DNA of 64,000 nucleotides from Acetobacterium sp. KB-1 (GCF_003260995.1 NZ_CP030040.1:3209176-3273175); one strand, 5' to 3'. Positions 35,409 to 45,734 are shown, numbered from the stretch's first letter. The notes: generated by a model not told the origin, from the letters alone. Numbers and translations: made by a program.

Positions 35409-35560
35409 AAAGCCTCCGTAATGATGTTGTATTCTAATTAGTTTAACATGATTTTTAAGGACTGTACAATATAATAGTCCTCAGAAATTTGCAATTTTTT
35501 CTGATAAAGTTTATAATTTTTTACAGAGTCATGTAATAATACGAACAAGCAGGAGTTATA

Positions 35561-36769
35561 ATGGAAACATCTCAGCGTATCCAAAAAATGGGAGAACCCG
35601 CCCTTTTAAAATACTATCCTCTGGTGAGCGAGGCGCAGAAAAAGGGGAAGAAGGTTTATTTTTTAAACATCGGCCAGCCAGATATCAAAACGCCAGCCGG
35701 TTTTCTGGAAAGTGTCAATTGCATTGATCAGAAAGTTTTATCCTATCAAGCCCCGGAGGGGATCATCGAACTGCGGGAAGCGGCCTGCGATTATTACCGG
35801 CGGTTGGGTCTTAGTTACGACACCAGCGATCTCTTTGTTACGAACGGTGGCAGTGAAGCGCTGCTGTTTACCTTTATCGGGATTTGTAATGCCGGGGATG
35901 AAATTCTCACCGCCGAACCGCTTTATAGTATTTATAAGGAAATGGCCGCGGCTACCGATGTGACCCTGGTCGGTTTTAAAACCTATGCCGAAGACGGCTT
36001 CGCCCTGCCGGATGCGGCGGTGATTGAAGCGGCCATTACTCCGCGGACCAAAGCTCTGCTAATGACTAATCCCGGGAATCCCACCGGCAAGGTATTTTCT
36101 AAGGAAGAAATTGAGGTGATGGTGAAACTGGCCATCAAACACAACCTCTATCTGATTTCGGATGAGGTGTATCGGGAGTTTGTCTACGATTGTCAGGACT
36201 ATTTAAGTCCAGCCCAGTACCCGGAGCTGGCTCAGCATTTTATCCTGATCGATAGTATTTCCAAACGCTATAGTGCCTGCGGAGCCCGGATCGGTTTTAT
36301 TGTGTCAAAAAATAAAACCCTGATGAATCAGCTCAAAAAGCTGGTTCAGATGCGGCTGTCGGTTTCCACAGTAGATCAAATTGGGGCGGTGTCCCTGCTT
36401 AAATTGGATGGGCATTTTTTTGATGCGGTGTTAAAGGAATATACTTGCCGTCGGAAGATCGTTTATGCGGCCCTGCAGCAAATTCCCGGTGTCATCTGCA
36501 AAGAACCCCGGGGCGCCTTTTACTTTATGGCCAAGTTGCCAATCAAAGAGGCCTGCCATTTTATCGAGTGGCTGATCAACGACTTTGAGTATCAGGGCGA
36601 AACGGTACTCTTATCGCCGGCCAATGATTTTTATTTAAATCCCCAGGATGGCGCCGATGAGGTGCGCATCGCCTATGTATTAAACGGCGATGAGATGAAA
36701 AAAAGTATGGAAATTCTAAAGCGCGGTTTAACCGCTTATGCCAAAGTTTTTCCCGAGCAATGTAAATAA
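35561..36769 (+). CDS. Class I/II PLP aminotransferase
   Basis: 402 residues, aspartate-aminotransferase fold. Motifs: NGGSEALLFTF (cofactor phosphate region), MTNPGNPTGKV, and the PLP lysine in SISKRYSACGARIGFI (about residue 236); C-terminal arginine in VRIAYV. Probably uses aspartate or a related amino acid as donor; exact substrate open. An in-frame ATG at 35561 with AGGAG upstream. Followed after 21 bases by the yhaM-like gene. Confidence 0.88.
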   Translation: METSQRIQKMGEPALLKYYPLVSEAQKKGKKVYFLNIGQPDIKTPAGFLESVNCIDQKVLSYQAPEGIIELREAACDYYRRLGLSYDTSDLFVTNGGSEALLFTFIGICNAGDEILTAEPLYSIYKEMAAATDVTLVGFKTYAEDGFALPDAAVIEAAITPRTKALLMTNPGNPTGKVFSKEEIEVMVKLAIKHNLYLISDEVYREFVYDCQDYLSPAQYPELAQHFILIDSISKRYSACGARIGFIVSKNKTLMNQLKKLVQMRLSVSTVDQIGAVSLLKLDGHFFDAVLKEYTCRRKIVYAALQQIPGVICKEPRGAFYFMAKLPIKEACHFIEWLINDFEYQGETVLLSPANDFYLNPQDGADEVRIAYVLNGDEMKKSMEILKRGLTAYAKVFPEQCK

Positions 36770-36790
36770 TAAAACCACGAGGAGAACAAA

Positions 36791-37738
36791 TTGAAAATTA
36801 AGTCCGTACAAAAAGGTCAGGATTACCTTGGCTTTTTATTTATAAAGTCGCAGATGACCAAAACTGCCACCAATGGCAGCCGTTATTTTAACATGGTATT
36901 GAATGATGCCGATTTTGACGAAATTGATGGCAAAAAATGGGATGTCAAGCCGGAAGATGAGGAAATCTTCACCAATGGCAAACTGGTTAAAATAAAAGGC
37001 AAGGTCCAGGAATTCAACAGCCGGCTCCAACTGATCGTTGAAAAAATGCGATTGGCCGACGAAAGTGATGAGGTGGAGATCGATGATTTCATCGAAACTG
37101 TACCAGTCGACATCAATGAAATGCTGGGCTATATAAGCGATACCATCGATGATTTTGCCAATACCGACATCGCCGCCATCACAAAAAAAATATTTAGTGA
37201 CCAGACTGAGATTTTGAGCTATTTTCCAGCAGCAAAAAAGCATCATCATGCCATTAAAGGTGGGCTGCTTTACCACACCTATTCGATGTTGCGAATCGGC
37301 AAAGGCCTGGTGGGGATTTATCCCTTTATCAACCGGGATCTGCTTTATGCTGGCATCATCCTCCACGATATCGGTAAAATTAATGAAATGGTTTCTGATG
37401 AAAATGGATCAGTTTCTGATTATACACCAGAGGGAAAACTGCTGGGACACATCACCCAGGAAATTGTGGAACTGGAACTAGTGGGTCAGTCACTGGGCAC
37501 CGCCCCTGAGGTGTTAATGATGCTCAAGCACATGATTTTGTCCCATCATTACCAGCCGGAATTTGGTAGTCCCAAACGGCCGATGTTCCCTGAAGCTGAG
37601 CTGCTTCACCATATTGATATGATTGACGCTCGGATGTACACCATGGAACAGGCCCTCAATCGGGTAGAACCGGGGACCTTTACCGAACCCAACTGGAGCC
37701 TTGACGGTATCAGCTTATATCGAAGAAGCTTTGAGTAG
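36791..37738 (+). CDS. 3'-5' exoribonuclease YhaM-like (OB fold and HD domain)
   Basis: 315 residues. N-terminal OB-fold nucleic-acid domain (about 1-105) and a C-terminal HD phosphohydrolase domain (about 150-290) with metal residues in HHHAIKGGLLYHTYSM, LYAGIILHDIGKI and LKHMILSHHY. Starts with TTG at 36791 after GGAG. YhaM degrades RNA and single-stranded DNA from the 3' end in Firmicutes. Followed after 11 bases by the thioesterase gene. Confidence 0.87.
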   Translation: MKIKSVQKGQDYLGFLFIKSQMTKTATNGSRYFNMVLNDADFDEIDGKKWDVKPEDEEIFTNGKLVKIKGKVQEFNSRLQLIVEKMRLADESDEVEIDDFIETVPVDINEMLGYISDTIDDFANTDIAAITKKIFSDQTEILSYFPAAKKHHHAIKGGLLYHTYSMLRIGKGLVGIYPFINRDLLYAGIILHDIGKINEMVSDENGSVSDYTPEGKLLGHITQEIVELELVGQSLGTAPEVLMMLKHMILSHHYQPEFGSPKRPMFPEAELLHHIDMIDARMYTMEQALNRVEPGTFTEPNWSLDGISLYRRSFE

Positions 37739-37749
37739 GAGCGATTGCC

Positions 37750-38478
37750 ATGAGCCTAGTTTATTTTGAGAATCAGAAAATTGCCTGTTATGAATCCGAC
37801 TCGACTGGAAAAATGCTGCCAACTACTGCCATGAACTATTTTCAGGAAGCGTCCACCAACCAGGGCGACGCGCTGGATATCGGTGGGGAGTACTTAAAAA
37901 AACAGGATCTCGCCTGGTTTTTAGTAAAATACAGCGTTCAGTTTAAGTGTTTCCCCCTGTATCAAGACGTGGTAAAGGTAACAACGCAGGCCACGGGTAT
38001 GGAAAAATTTCGTGCAACACGCCGTTTTACCATTGAAGATATTAGCGGAGAAGTAAAGGTAATTGCAAATACGCAATGGTTGTTGGTTAACCGGAAAACT
38101 GGAAAAATGGAGCGTATCGATGCCTATCCGGAAATGGAGCGGTATCAGTGCTTCGAAAAAGGCGAGCCGGTTTTTAAAAAGATCCGGAAATTAAATCGGG
38201 TTGATGCTCAAAAAAACTTTTCTGTCCGTTTTCTGGATATCGACTTCAATCAGCATGTGAATCATGTCAAGTATTTGGCATGGGCGATCGAAGTGCTGCC
38301 ACTGGAGGTTGTTAAGAAAAAGCAATTAAAAGAAGCCCGGATGGTTTTTAAAGCGCAGTGTTTTTATGGTGACCAGGTGAGCGCTTTAAGTGAGCAGGTG
38401 GAAGATGATCACTATCGCATTGATGTTGTCAATCAGGATGAGACAATATTGTGTCAGTTAGATCTAATCCTTGAATAA
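37750..38478 (+). CDS. Acyl-ACP thioesterase, FatA/bacterial type
   Basis: 242 residues, a double hot-dog fold. The catalytic Asn-x-His is in DFNQHVNHVKYLAW (about 165-178), and the N-terminal half contains TAMNYFQEAS. Releases fatty acids from acyl carrier protein. Last gene of a three-gene run with a strong terminator behind it. Confidence 0.88.
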   Translation: MSLVYFENQKIACYESDSTGKMLPTTAMNYFQEASTNQGDALDIGGEYLKKQDLAWFLVKYSVQFKCFPLYQDVVKVTTQATGMEKFRATRRFTIEDISGEVKVIANTQWLLVNRKTGKMERIDAYPEMERYQCFEKGEPVFKKIRKLNRVDAQKNFSVRFLDIDFNQHVNHVKYLAWAIEVLPLEVVKKKQLKEARMVFKAQCFYGDQVSALSEQVEDDHYRIDVVNQDETILCQLDLILE

Positions 38479-38481
38479 AAG

Positions 38482-38518
38482 AAAACCTTCGACTGCCTAG
38501 TCAGCGAAGGTTTTTTTT
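38482..38518 (+). terminator. Intrinsic terminator after the thioesterase gene
   Basis: AAAACCTTCG / CGAAGGTTTT arms, inner CTG/CAG pairing, followed by eight T. Confidence 0.92.
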
Positions 38519-39474
38519 ATGACAATACCCCTCAAAAAGCAGATAAAACAGATACGGAATTAAGAATGGGAGCATATCGACATCAAAAATAGTATATATA
38601 GTATAATTTACAAAAATAAAATTAAAAATAACAATTCTTTTAATAAGATTTATTTAAATTTAAATAAATTAAATTGCAATTTACTACAATATGATTGTTC
38701 AATTGAATGTTTCTTTCTGATATGATGATTATCATGATAAATGAGTAAAAAATGATACAAAATTAACAAGTATTCAATCAAAAACACCGAAATAATTGTT
38801 AATATTTTATCATATGAATTATTTGATTTTTGTAAAGAAATGGTTTAAACTGAATGTAGTTGTTAAAAAAATATCAAAGCTGTGAAATCCAAGTAAGAAA
38901 GGCACAATTTAGCTGAATGTGTGATAAACGACGATGATATTTTTATTCTTTGAATTGTGGCATGGTAAGAAAAAGCTAAAAAGCAATTATTAATTAGTGT
39001 AATTATTCGACTGAATTAAGATGGAATAGAGTGAATGCACGCTTATTTTCTTGCGATATTTTACTTTGTGATGGATTGTTTGAGAAATAACGAACAATAA
39101 AAGAAAATAAATTGACTTAAAGTAGAAAAATATTGACATTGTCGAAGAATAGTGATAATCTAAAAAAAATTGTATATACATGTAGACAGTTGACTATCTG
39201 CCCGGGATTTGTATCAAAGTCACTTGGGGCAATTAAAATAAACAGATGTGGCAAGTTGATGATTGTAAAGATGTTTAGGAGGTGAGTGAATTCATTATCG
39301 TCAAATAGTCGATCATTTGAGTATAAAGCGAACGTTAAGTTGTGGATGCGAAGATGAGTGACAGTAAAAAAGCATGTAAACGTTTTTTAAGTAGTTGTAA
39401 AATTGTTTAATAATTATCTGATTTTTTATTGAGATCAGATATTTAAATTTTTAAAAAAATATTGGAGGAAAAAA
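38519..39474 (+). other. Long AT-rich upstream region of fhs, no convincing gene
   Basis: About 950 bases, strongly AT-rich. The only well-formed signal is the promoter at 39133-39161, giving a leader of about 300 bases. In that leader, AGGAGGTGA (39277-39285) is followed by GTG at 39286 and a 23-codon frame ending TGA at 39357; the spacing is short, so a leader peptide is only possible. A TGTAAACGTTTT sequence near 39374 is a weak cre-like match. Confidence 0.5.
39133..39161 (+). promoter_or_regulatory. Sigma-A type promoter of fhs
   Basis: -35 TTGACA (39133-39138), 17-base spacer, -10 TAATCT (39156-39161). AATTGTATATACA (39168-39180) at the expected start site is a palindromic GntR-operator-like sequence repeated at 61257-61269. 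Confidence 0.75.
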
Positions 39475-41151
39475 ATGGGATTTAAATCAGACATTGAGAT
39501 TGCACAAGAGGCTACCCCACAGGACATCCGTGAGATAGCAAAGAAATTGGGTTTAACGGAAGATGATCTGGATTTATACGGTAAGTATAAAGCAAAGGTT
39601 GACTATAACCTGTTAAAGAAATCAACGGGCAAAAAAGCACGGTTGATCTTAACTACCGCCATTAATCCAACACCAGCCGGTGAAGGAAAAACGACCACCA
39701 CAATCGGGGTTGCCGATGGTTTATCACGAATTGGCAAGAACACCCTGGTGGCTTTGAGAGAGCCATCATTAGGACCCGTATTCGGTGTTAAAGGCGGAGC
39801 TGCCGGCGGTGGATATGCCCAAGTTGTCCCGATGGAAGATATCAACCTTCATTTTACCGGAGACTTCCATGCGATCGGAGCAGCGAATAACTTATTGGCC
39901 GCAATGCTTGATAATCACATCAAACAAGGCAATGAACTGAAAATTGATGCTAAAAAAATTACCTGGCGACGTTGTGTTGACATGAATGACCGTCAGCTGC
40001 GAAACATCGTTGATGGTTTAGGTGGATCGGGAGACGGTGTTGTCCGTGAAGATGGATTTGATATTACCGTTGCCTCTGAAGTTATGGCGGCCTTTTGTTT
40101 AGCAAGTGATATTTCTGATTTAAAAGAACGACTCGGCCGCATTATTGTTGGCTACAGCTTTGCTGGAGATCCCATTACGGCAAGTCAATTAAAAGCGAAT
40201 GGTGCGATGGCAGCCTTGTTAAAAGATGCCTTAAAACCAAACCTGGTACAAACATTAGAAGGCACACCGGCCTTTATTCATGGGGGACCATTTGCCAATA
40301 TCGCCCACGGTTGTAACTCCGTGATTGCCACTCGTATGGCGATGCATTTTGCTGATTATGTGGTTACCGAAGGTGGCTTCGGCGCTGACCTTGGGGCTGA
40401 AAAATTCCTCGATATCAAATGCCGGATGGCCAACTTAAAACCAGATGCGGTTATTATTGTAGCCACAGTTCGAGCTCTTAAATACAATGGTGGAGTACCC
40501 AAAGCCGATTTAAATAACGAAAACCTGGAGGCTTTAAAAGCCGGTCTGCCAAATTTATTAAAACATGTTGAAAACATCACCCAGGTCTTTAAATTGCCAG
40601 CCGTGGTTGCGATCAACGAATTCCCACTGGATACCCCAGCCGAGTTAGCCTTAGTAAAAGACGAATGCCAGAAACTTGGCGTTAACGTGGCGATTTCCCA
40701 GGTATGGGCAAAAGGTGGCGAGGGCGGCGAAGAGCTGGCCCGGGAAGTTGTTCGTCTCATTGACGAAAGCGAAGGCACCTTCGAATACTGCTACGAACTG
40801 GATATGCCAATCAAAGAAAAAATTGAAGCGATTGCGACCCGTATTTATGGTGCCGATGGTGTAGACTTTACCCCAATCGCGACCAAAGAAATGGAACGCT
40901 TAACGGCTCTCGGCTTTGACAAGGTGCCAATCTGTATGGCGAAAACCCAGTACTCCTTAACCGATGACGCCACCAAACTGGGCCGTCCAACCGGATTTAG
41001 AGTAACGGTTCGACAGGTTAATATTTCCGCCGGAGCGGGATTCATTATTGCCCTGACCGGCGAAATCATGAAAATGCCCGGGTTACCAAAAGTACCTGCC
41101 GCAGAAAAAATTGATGTTGATGAAAACGGCGTAATTGCAGGTTTATTCTAG
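39475..41151 (+). CDS. fhs: Formate-tetrahydrofolate ligase
   Basis: ATP-dependent formation of 10-formyl-THF from formate, the first folate step of the Wood-Ljungdahl methyl branch. 558 residues, full length. The nucleotide-binding loop [13 protein letters not shown] (about 66-78) and the family signatures [24 protein letters not shown] and [13 protein letters not shown] are present. GGAGG precedes the ATG. The formate channel gene follows after 133 bases, and a formate dehydrogenase lies 15 kb away. Codon use is biased (many common codons), in line with high expression. Confidence 0.97.
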   Translation: MGFKSDIEIAQEATPQDIREIAKKLGLTEDDLDLYGKYKAKVDYNLLKKSTGKKARLILTTAINPTPAGEGKTTTTIGVADGLSRIGKNTLVALREPSLGPVFGVKGGAAGGGYAQVVPMEDINLHFTGDFHAIGAANNLLAAMLDNHIKQGNELKIDAKKITWRRCVDMNDRQLRNIVDGLGGSGDGVVREDGFDITVASEVMAAFCLASDISDLKERLGRIIVGYSFAGDPITASQLKANGAMAALLKDALKPNLVQTLEGTPAFIHGGPFANIAHGCNSVIATRMAMHFADYVVTEGGFGADLGAEKFLDIKCRMANLKPDAVIIVATVRALKYNGGVPKADLNNENLEALKAGLPNLLKHVENITQVFKLPAVVAINEFPLDTPAELALVKDECQKLGVNVAISQVWAKGGEGGEELAREVVRLIDESEGTFEYCYELDMPIKEKIEAIATRIYGADGVDFTPIATKEMERLTALGFDKVPICMAKTQYSLTDDATKLGRPTGFRVTVRQVNISAGAGFIIALTGEIMKMPGLPKVPAAEKIDVDENGVIAGLF

Positions 41152-41284
41152 AGATAACTGGAATCAGAAAAATTGAGGGATCCTTCGGGATTCCTCTTAA
41201 TTGATTACTTAAAACAGTCAAGTGTGAACGATTAATCAATCGTAGTAAAAATTTAAGAATAAAAACTTGAAAGAGGAGAAAAAC

Positions 41285-42061
41285 ATGAATAACTTTTTTA
41301 GTCCTGTCGAAATCTGTGATAACATGGTTAAAGGTTGTAATAATAAAGCCAAATTGCCAATCGGAAAAATGATTGTTCTTGGTATTTTTGCTGGCGTTTT
41401 TATTGGATTTGGGGCTTATGGCTTTACTATAATTCTTGCCGGAGCGGGCACCGGTTTTGAAGCTACCATTGCCAAACTCATCGGAGCCGGCGTATTCCCG
41501 GTTGGGCTGATGCTGGTGGTCATCTGTGGGGCTGAGTTATTTACCGGAAACAACCTGATGACCTTATCGGTTTTCAAAAAAGAAATTACTCTGGGCGCGA
41601 TGTTACGTAATTGGGGTGTCGTTTGGGCGGCCAACCTGGTTGGATCGGTTTTGCTGGCTTTTTTATTATCACAAAGTGGTCTCTATGGTGAAGCCATGAG
41701 CGCTAAAGCTATTGGTATTGCTGAAGCAAAGGTAGCGATTCCCTTTATGCCGGTAATTATCCGAGCAATTTTTTGTAACATGCTGGTATGTCTGGCAGTC
41801 TGGATGCAATCCGGCGCTAAAGATATCATTGGTAAGATTTTTGCCATCTGGTTTCCTATTATGCTTTTTGTACTATCTGGATTCGAACATAGTGTTGCCA
41901 ACATGTTTTTTATTCCAATGGGAATTTTTTGTGGTGCGGATGTAACCTGGGCACAAGCTTTTCTGAATAATATTATTCCGGTCACTTTTGGTAACATTAT
42001 CGGTGGCGCAATTATCATTCCTGTTAGTTATCATTTTACTTATGCTAAAAAAGCACAATAG
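41285..42061 (+). CDS. Formate/nitrite-type channel, probable formate transporter
   Basis: 258 residues with six membrane segments, FNT family (FocA/FdhC). Conserved: GVFIGFGAYGF, LVVICGAELFTGNNLM (omega-loop region) and GFEHSVANMFFIPMG. ATG at 41285 follows GAGGAG. Located downstream of fhs; it probably moves formate, which feeds the Fhs reaction, rather than nitrite. Confidence 0.9.
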   Translation: MNNFFSPVEICDNMVKGCNNKAKLPIGKMIVLGIFAGVFIGFGAYGFTIILAGAGTGFEATIAKLIGAGVFPVGLMLVVICGAELFTGNNLMTLSVFKKEITLGAMLRNWGVVWAANLVGSVLLAFLLSQSGLYGEAMSAKAIGIAEAKVAIPFMPVIIRAIFCNMLVCLAVWMQSGAKDIIGKIFAIWFPIMLFVLSGFEHSVANMFFIPMGIFCGADVTWAQAFLNNIIPVTFGNIIGGAIIIPVSYHFTYAKKAQ

Positions 42062-42085
42062 CCAATAAAGATATCTGCAATGAAA

Positions 42086-42118
42086 AACAAACCCCAGTTA
42101 ACTGGGGTTTGTTTTTTT
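42086..42118. terminator. Terminator between the formate channel and fbp
   Basis: AACAAACCCCAGTT / AACTGGGGTTTGTT, perfect, followed by a T run on the plus strand; A-rich on the left. Confidence 0.9.
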
Positions 42119-42121
42119 GCC

Positions 42122-44116
42122 TTAGTATTGCTTTTCTTTGATGAGTCCTTTGCGATAGGCAGTGATTAGCATCTCCAAGTCGTTAACCTGAGACATAATA
42201 GCTTTTCCGGTATCCGTATCGCGAACCCGTTTTCGCTCGGTGGTTTTTTCCACGACCATCAAGGTGGATTTGATGTCGACCCCATCTGAAATCGCCTTTT
42301 CCACGGATTCAAAGGGATCGTGGCTGATCAGAATCAACCCATAGGAATTGTAGGTCAAGGTGTATCCGGCAATACCAGTGGTTTTCTGATAAGCTCGGGC
42401 AAAGCCGCCGTCAATGACCAACTGCTTGCCTTTGGCCCGGATCGGGCTTTCCCCGGAGGTGGCCTTTACTGGAATATGACCGTTGATCAGGTGTCCCTGA
42501 TCGGGGTCAACTCCGAATTCCACCAGAATTTTTCGGGCCAGTTCCTCATTATCATCGATCAGCAGGTAGAAGGGGGCGTGGTATTCTTTGTGGGGCACCT
42601 TGTCGTCAATAAAATAACGCTCGAAGGTGGCCATCTTGTCTTTTCCGAATAGTGGGGAATCTTGATGGCACCACAAAAACCAGAGAAAATCAGTTCGGGT
42701 CGGGTTTTCGTCTTTATCAGTTTTGCCAAAGTAAGCCTCCCGGGCCATCTGATCGAATTTATCCATCAGACTTTTGCCGGAGTAGAGCTTTCCATCAATT
42801 TCTTTTTCTTTGAAACTGCCATCTTCGTTTAACAACACACAGGCATGAAAGAGCAGGTTGTCATTAAAAACCTTGTACATGTTGCCTTTGGCATACATAA
42901 AACGGATATGTTTTTGGAGCTTTTCACTATGGAGAAAAGCGTAAACCAGGCGATCCATCACCAGGGTTTCTTCTTCTGACAGGACACAAGGATCAGCCGG
43001 ATTGAGGGTGGGGAAGTTGATGTCATTAAGAGGGTAAACAGTTCCCTCGACATTCACGGTGCCATTGTCAAAATCAATGTGGCGGAGCAGTTGTCGCTTT
43101 TCCATATGGTACTCGGGGTGATTATCGATCATGCATTCTTCCAACTTGAACTGGATCATGGCAATGGCTTTGTGCATCTTGGCCATCAACGCCGTTTCCT
43201 GGTCGGAGACGGTGTGATTGTCGGAAATTTTAGGCGCGAATTTGGCACAGGGGTCGTCATTATAGACCCGGTTAGCAAAGGAAGCCAGGGGCAATAAATT
43301 GATACCATAGCCGTTTTCCAGTACATCCATGTTGGCATAACGTAGGGCGATTCGCACTGCATTAGCAATACAGGCGGCATTGCCAGCAGCAGCACCCATC
43401 CAGAGAATATCATGGTTGCCCCACTGCATGTCCAGGGAGTGATGACGCATTAGCGTGTCCATGACCTCATCGGGACCGGCGCCCCGGTCATAAATATCAC
43501 CGATAATATGCAGGTGATCAATGGTCAACCGTTTGATAACCCCGGAAATCTCGACAATAAAGTGCTGGGCGCGTTCCAGTTTAACCAGGCTTTCAATGAT
43601 CTCCTGATAATATTCCCGTTTGTTAAACCGGTGTTCATCTTCTTGAAGCAGTTCTTCCATAATATAGGCAAAATCTTTAGGCAGAGCTTTTCGTACCTTG
43701 GAACGGGTGTATTTTGAGGCCGCTGCCCGGCAGACCTTAACCAGTCGGTAAATAGTCAGCTTATACCAGTTATCCAGGGATTCCCGGCTTCGTTCCTTCT
43801 TAATCAGATCAATTTTTTCTTCAGGATAATAAATAAGGGTGGATAATTCTTCCAATTCTTCAAAGGCTATGGTGTTCCCCAGTTCCTGGTGGACCTTGCG
43901 TTTGATGGCACCAGAAGCATTTTGCATCACATGGTTAAAGGCTTCATGTTCACCGTGAATATCGGTTAGAAAATGCTCGGTTCCTTTAGGGAGATTTAGA
44001 ATCGCTTTTAAATTGACCACCTCACCCACGGCGCTGGTTATGTTGGGAAAGCTTTGGGAAAGGAGTTCCAGATATTTTTGATTTTCTTGGAGTTGTGTTT
44101 TTGTATAACTGTTCAT
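42122..44116 (-). CDS. fbp: Fructose-1,6-bisphosphatase, class III
   Basis: Gluconeogenic phosphatase of about 664 residues, near the length of Bacillus class III enzymes. Metallophosphatase motifs: GDIYDRGAGPDEVMD, WGNHDILWMGAA, NGHIPVKATSGESP and YNSYGLILISHDPFES. Start ATG at 44116 follows GAGG; an upstream in-frame start at 44176 has no site. Needed when cells grow on C1 compounds, since hexoses must be made from acetyl-CoA. Monocistronic and convergent with the formate channel gene. Confidence 0.93.
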   Translation of the reverse strand: MNSYTKTQLQENQKYLELLSQSFPNITSAVGEVVNLKAILNLPKGTEHFLTDIHGEHEAFNHVMQNASGAIKRKVHQELGNTIAFEELEELSTLIYYPEEKIDLIKKERSRESLDNWYKLTIYRLVKVCRAAASKYTRSKVRKALPKDFAYIMEELLQEDEHRFNKREYYQEIIESLVKLERAQHFIVEISGVIKRLTIDHLHIIGDIYDRGAGPDEVMDTLMRHHSLDMQWGNHDILWMGAAAGNAACIANAVRIALRYANMDVLENGYGINLLPLASFANRVYNDDPCAKFAPKISDNHTVSDQETALMAKMHKAIAMIQFKLEECMIDNHPEYHMEKRQLLRHIDFDNGTVNVEGTVYPLNDINFPTLNPADPCVLSEEETLVMDRLVYAFLHSEKLQKHIRFMYAKGNMYKVFNDNLLFHACVLLNEDGSFKEKEIDGKLYSGKSLMDKFDQMAREAYFGKTDKDENPTRTDFLWFLWCHQDSPLFGKDKMATFERYFIDDKVPHKEYHAPFYLLIDDNEELARKILVEFGVDPDQGHLINGHIPVKATSGESPIRAKGKQLVIDGGFARAYQKTTGIAGYTLTYNSYGLILISHDPFESVEKAISDGVDIKSTLMVVEKTTERKRVRDTDTGKAIMSQVNDLEMLITAYRKGLIKEKQY

Positions 44117-44333
44117 CTCGACCTCTATTTCTAAATTCGAATTAAAAATGTAAATGTTTTCGTCCTGATTATACACTTGAAAGCATTAAAAAGCCATTAA
44201 AAAATATCTTTTGCAGGTAAAGACAAAAGACCAATTAAGTGATAAAATAAAAGAATAGACAAACATACCTGATCTGGTTAAAAGACCGGGCAAATGACTA
44301 AAAATATTAGTTTTAAACGAGCAGGTGAAATAG

Positions 44334-44963
44334 ATGGAGACAAAAATTATTGCTGCAGTTGAGGCAATTGACGAAAAACGGGCAATCACATTGGTGGCAG
44401 CCGAGCTTGAAATCGGAAAAGACAAGAAAGACATTGCAACTCAGTTGAATTTTGCCCTGCAACGGGTGGCAGTCCGTTACGAAGAAGGGGAATATTATAT
44501 TGCCGACCTGATTATGGCTGGTGAGTTAGTGTCTAACTTGCTCAGTATGATGGGCATGGACAGCACCCAATTAATCGATGGCAAAAGCCTGGGGAAAATT
44601 GTAGTGGGAACGGTTTTTGACGATATCCATGATGTCGGCAAGAACATTTTTATCAGTATGTTACGGGCCGAGGGGTTTGAGGTTATTGATATAGGGACAG
44701 ATGTCTCCACTGAACGGTTTATCGCAGTCATTAAAAAAGAAAAACCAGCCATTCTGGGAATCAGTGGGATTCTTACCTCGGTGGTGGAGAACATCAAAGA
44801 AGTCATTGACGAAATTGTTGCCCAGGGGCTTCGTGATGAAGTGAAAATTATTCTGGGAGGGGCATTGGCAGGAACGGACTATGCGAAATATGTAGGCGCC
44901 GACGATTACTCCAGCGATGCCATCGAAGGAGTAAACATCTGCAAGCAATGGCTTTTGAAATGA
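44334..44963 (+). CDS. Corrinoid (B12-binding) methyl-carrier protein
   Basis: 209 residues: an N-terminal helical cap (about 1-85, B12-binding 2) and a Rossmann-like B12 domain with DIHDVGKNIF (DxHxxG, His as lower cobalt ligand, about residue 104), then GISGILTSVVENIKEV and GGALAG. Belongs to the MtaC/MtbC/MttC group that takes methyl groups from a substrate methyltransferase. No methyltransferase gene is adjacent; a GntR regulator follows after 13 bases. The arrangement repeats at 61692-63074. Confidence 0.9.
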   Translation: METKIIAAVEAIDEKRAITLVAAELEIGKDKKDIATQLNFALQRVAVRYEEGEYYIADLIMAGELVSNLLSMMGMDSTQLIDGKSLGKIVVGTVFDDIHDVGKNIFISMLRAEGFEVIDIGTDVSTERFIAVIKKEKPAILGISGILTSVVENIKEVIDEIVAQGLRDEVKIILGGALAGTDYAKYVGADDYSSDAIEGVNICKQWLLK

Positions 44964-44976
44964 ATGGTGATGGGCA

Positions 44977-45681
44977 ATGAGAAAAATTCTGTATCTTGAT
45001 ATCGTTAATGACATCAAAGGGAAAATTGAAAAAGGCATCCTGAAACCTGGAGATTTGCTGCCATCTGAAAATGAGATGTCTGAGCAGTTTGATGTCAGTC
45101 GGACTACTTTGCGTAAAAGTCTGGCGTTGCTGGTCAACGAAAAATATATTTACACCATCCCTGGTAAAGGCAACTATGTGTGTGAACCAACGGCCAATCA
45201 GTACCAGTTTTATTTTGACGAAATTGATAGCTTAAAAGGGGAAGTCGAAGAGGTCAAGCTGGTGAGCGTGGGGGTTATCACCCCCGGCCGTAAACTGATG
45301 CGGGAGCTTAAAATCGGCTCGTTTGAAAAGGTTATTAAAATTCAAAAGGCAGTAAAAATAAAAAATGAAACGATTCAGTATTCAACCATCTTTTTGCCTT
45401 ATCAGAAAGGGAATCCAATTGTTGAAGACGTTATTAATTTTGCCAATTTTCATGGTTTTATGGAAAAGGGAAAGCTCCAGTTTCAGCATAAGAAGATTTT
45501 AAACATCGATATCGTCCATCCGCCGCTGGAAGTAAGAGAAAATCTGCAGATTGATCATGACGACTGTTGCTTTTTAGTATCTCAGAATATTATTTCGATG
45601 GAAGACAATATGCCCATCAGCTACAATGAATTTTATATCAAACGAAATTACTTTAACCTCACTGCGGAAACAACTTTTTAA
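44977..45681 (+). CDS. GntR-family regulator with UTRA domain
   Basis: 234 residues. N-terminal winged helix (about 8-70): LLPSENEMSEQFDVSRTTLRKSLALLVNEKYIYTIPGKGNYV; C-terminal UTRA ligand domain (about 85-230). Coupled to the preceding corrinoid gene. Its closest relative in the window is the regulator at 62370, same length and with very similar DNA-binding regions, so both may read the same operator. Ligand unknown. Confidence 0.88.
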   Translation: MRKILYLDIVNDIKGKIEKGILKPGDLLPSENEMSEQFDVSRTTLRKSLALLVNEKYIYTIPGKGNYVCEPTANQYQFYFDEIDSLKGEVEEVKLVSVGVITPGRKLMRELKIGSFEKVIKIQKAVKIKNETIQYSTIFLPYQKGNPIVEDVINFANFHGFMEKGKLQFQHKKILNIDIVHPPLEVRENLQIDHDDCCFLVSQNIISMEDNMPISYNEFYIKRNYFNLTAETTF

Positions 45682-45734
45682 AAAAGGCTTTACTTTTTGA
45701 AAAGATTCATGTAAAATGATCAAGCAGCAAAAGT

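Noticed and set aside
38990-39181. 63-codon minus-strand frame upstream of fhs
   Set aside because: Low-complexity Phe/Ile/Tyr-rich translation, no ribosome site, and it overlaps the fhs promoter.
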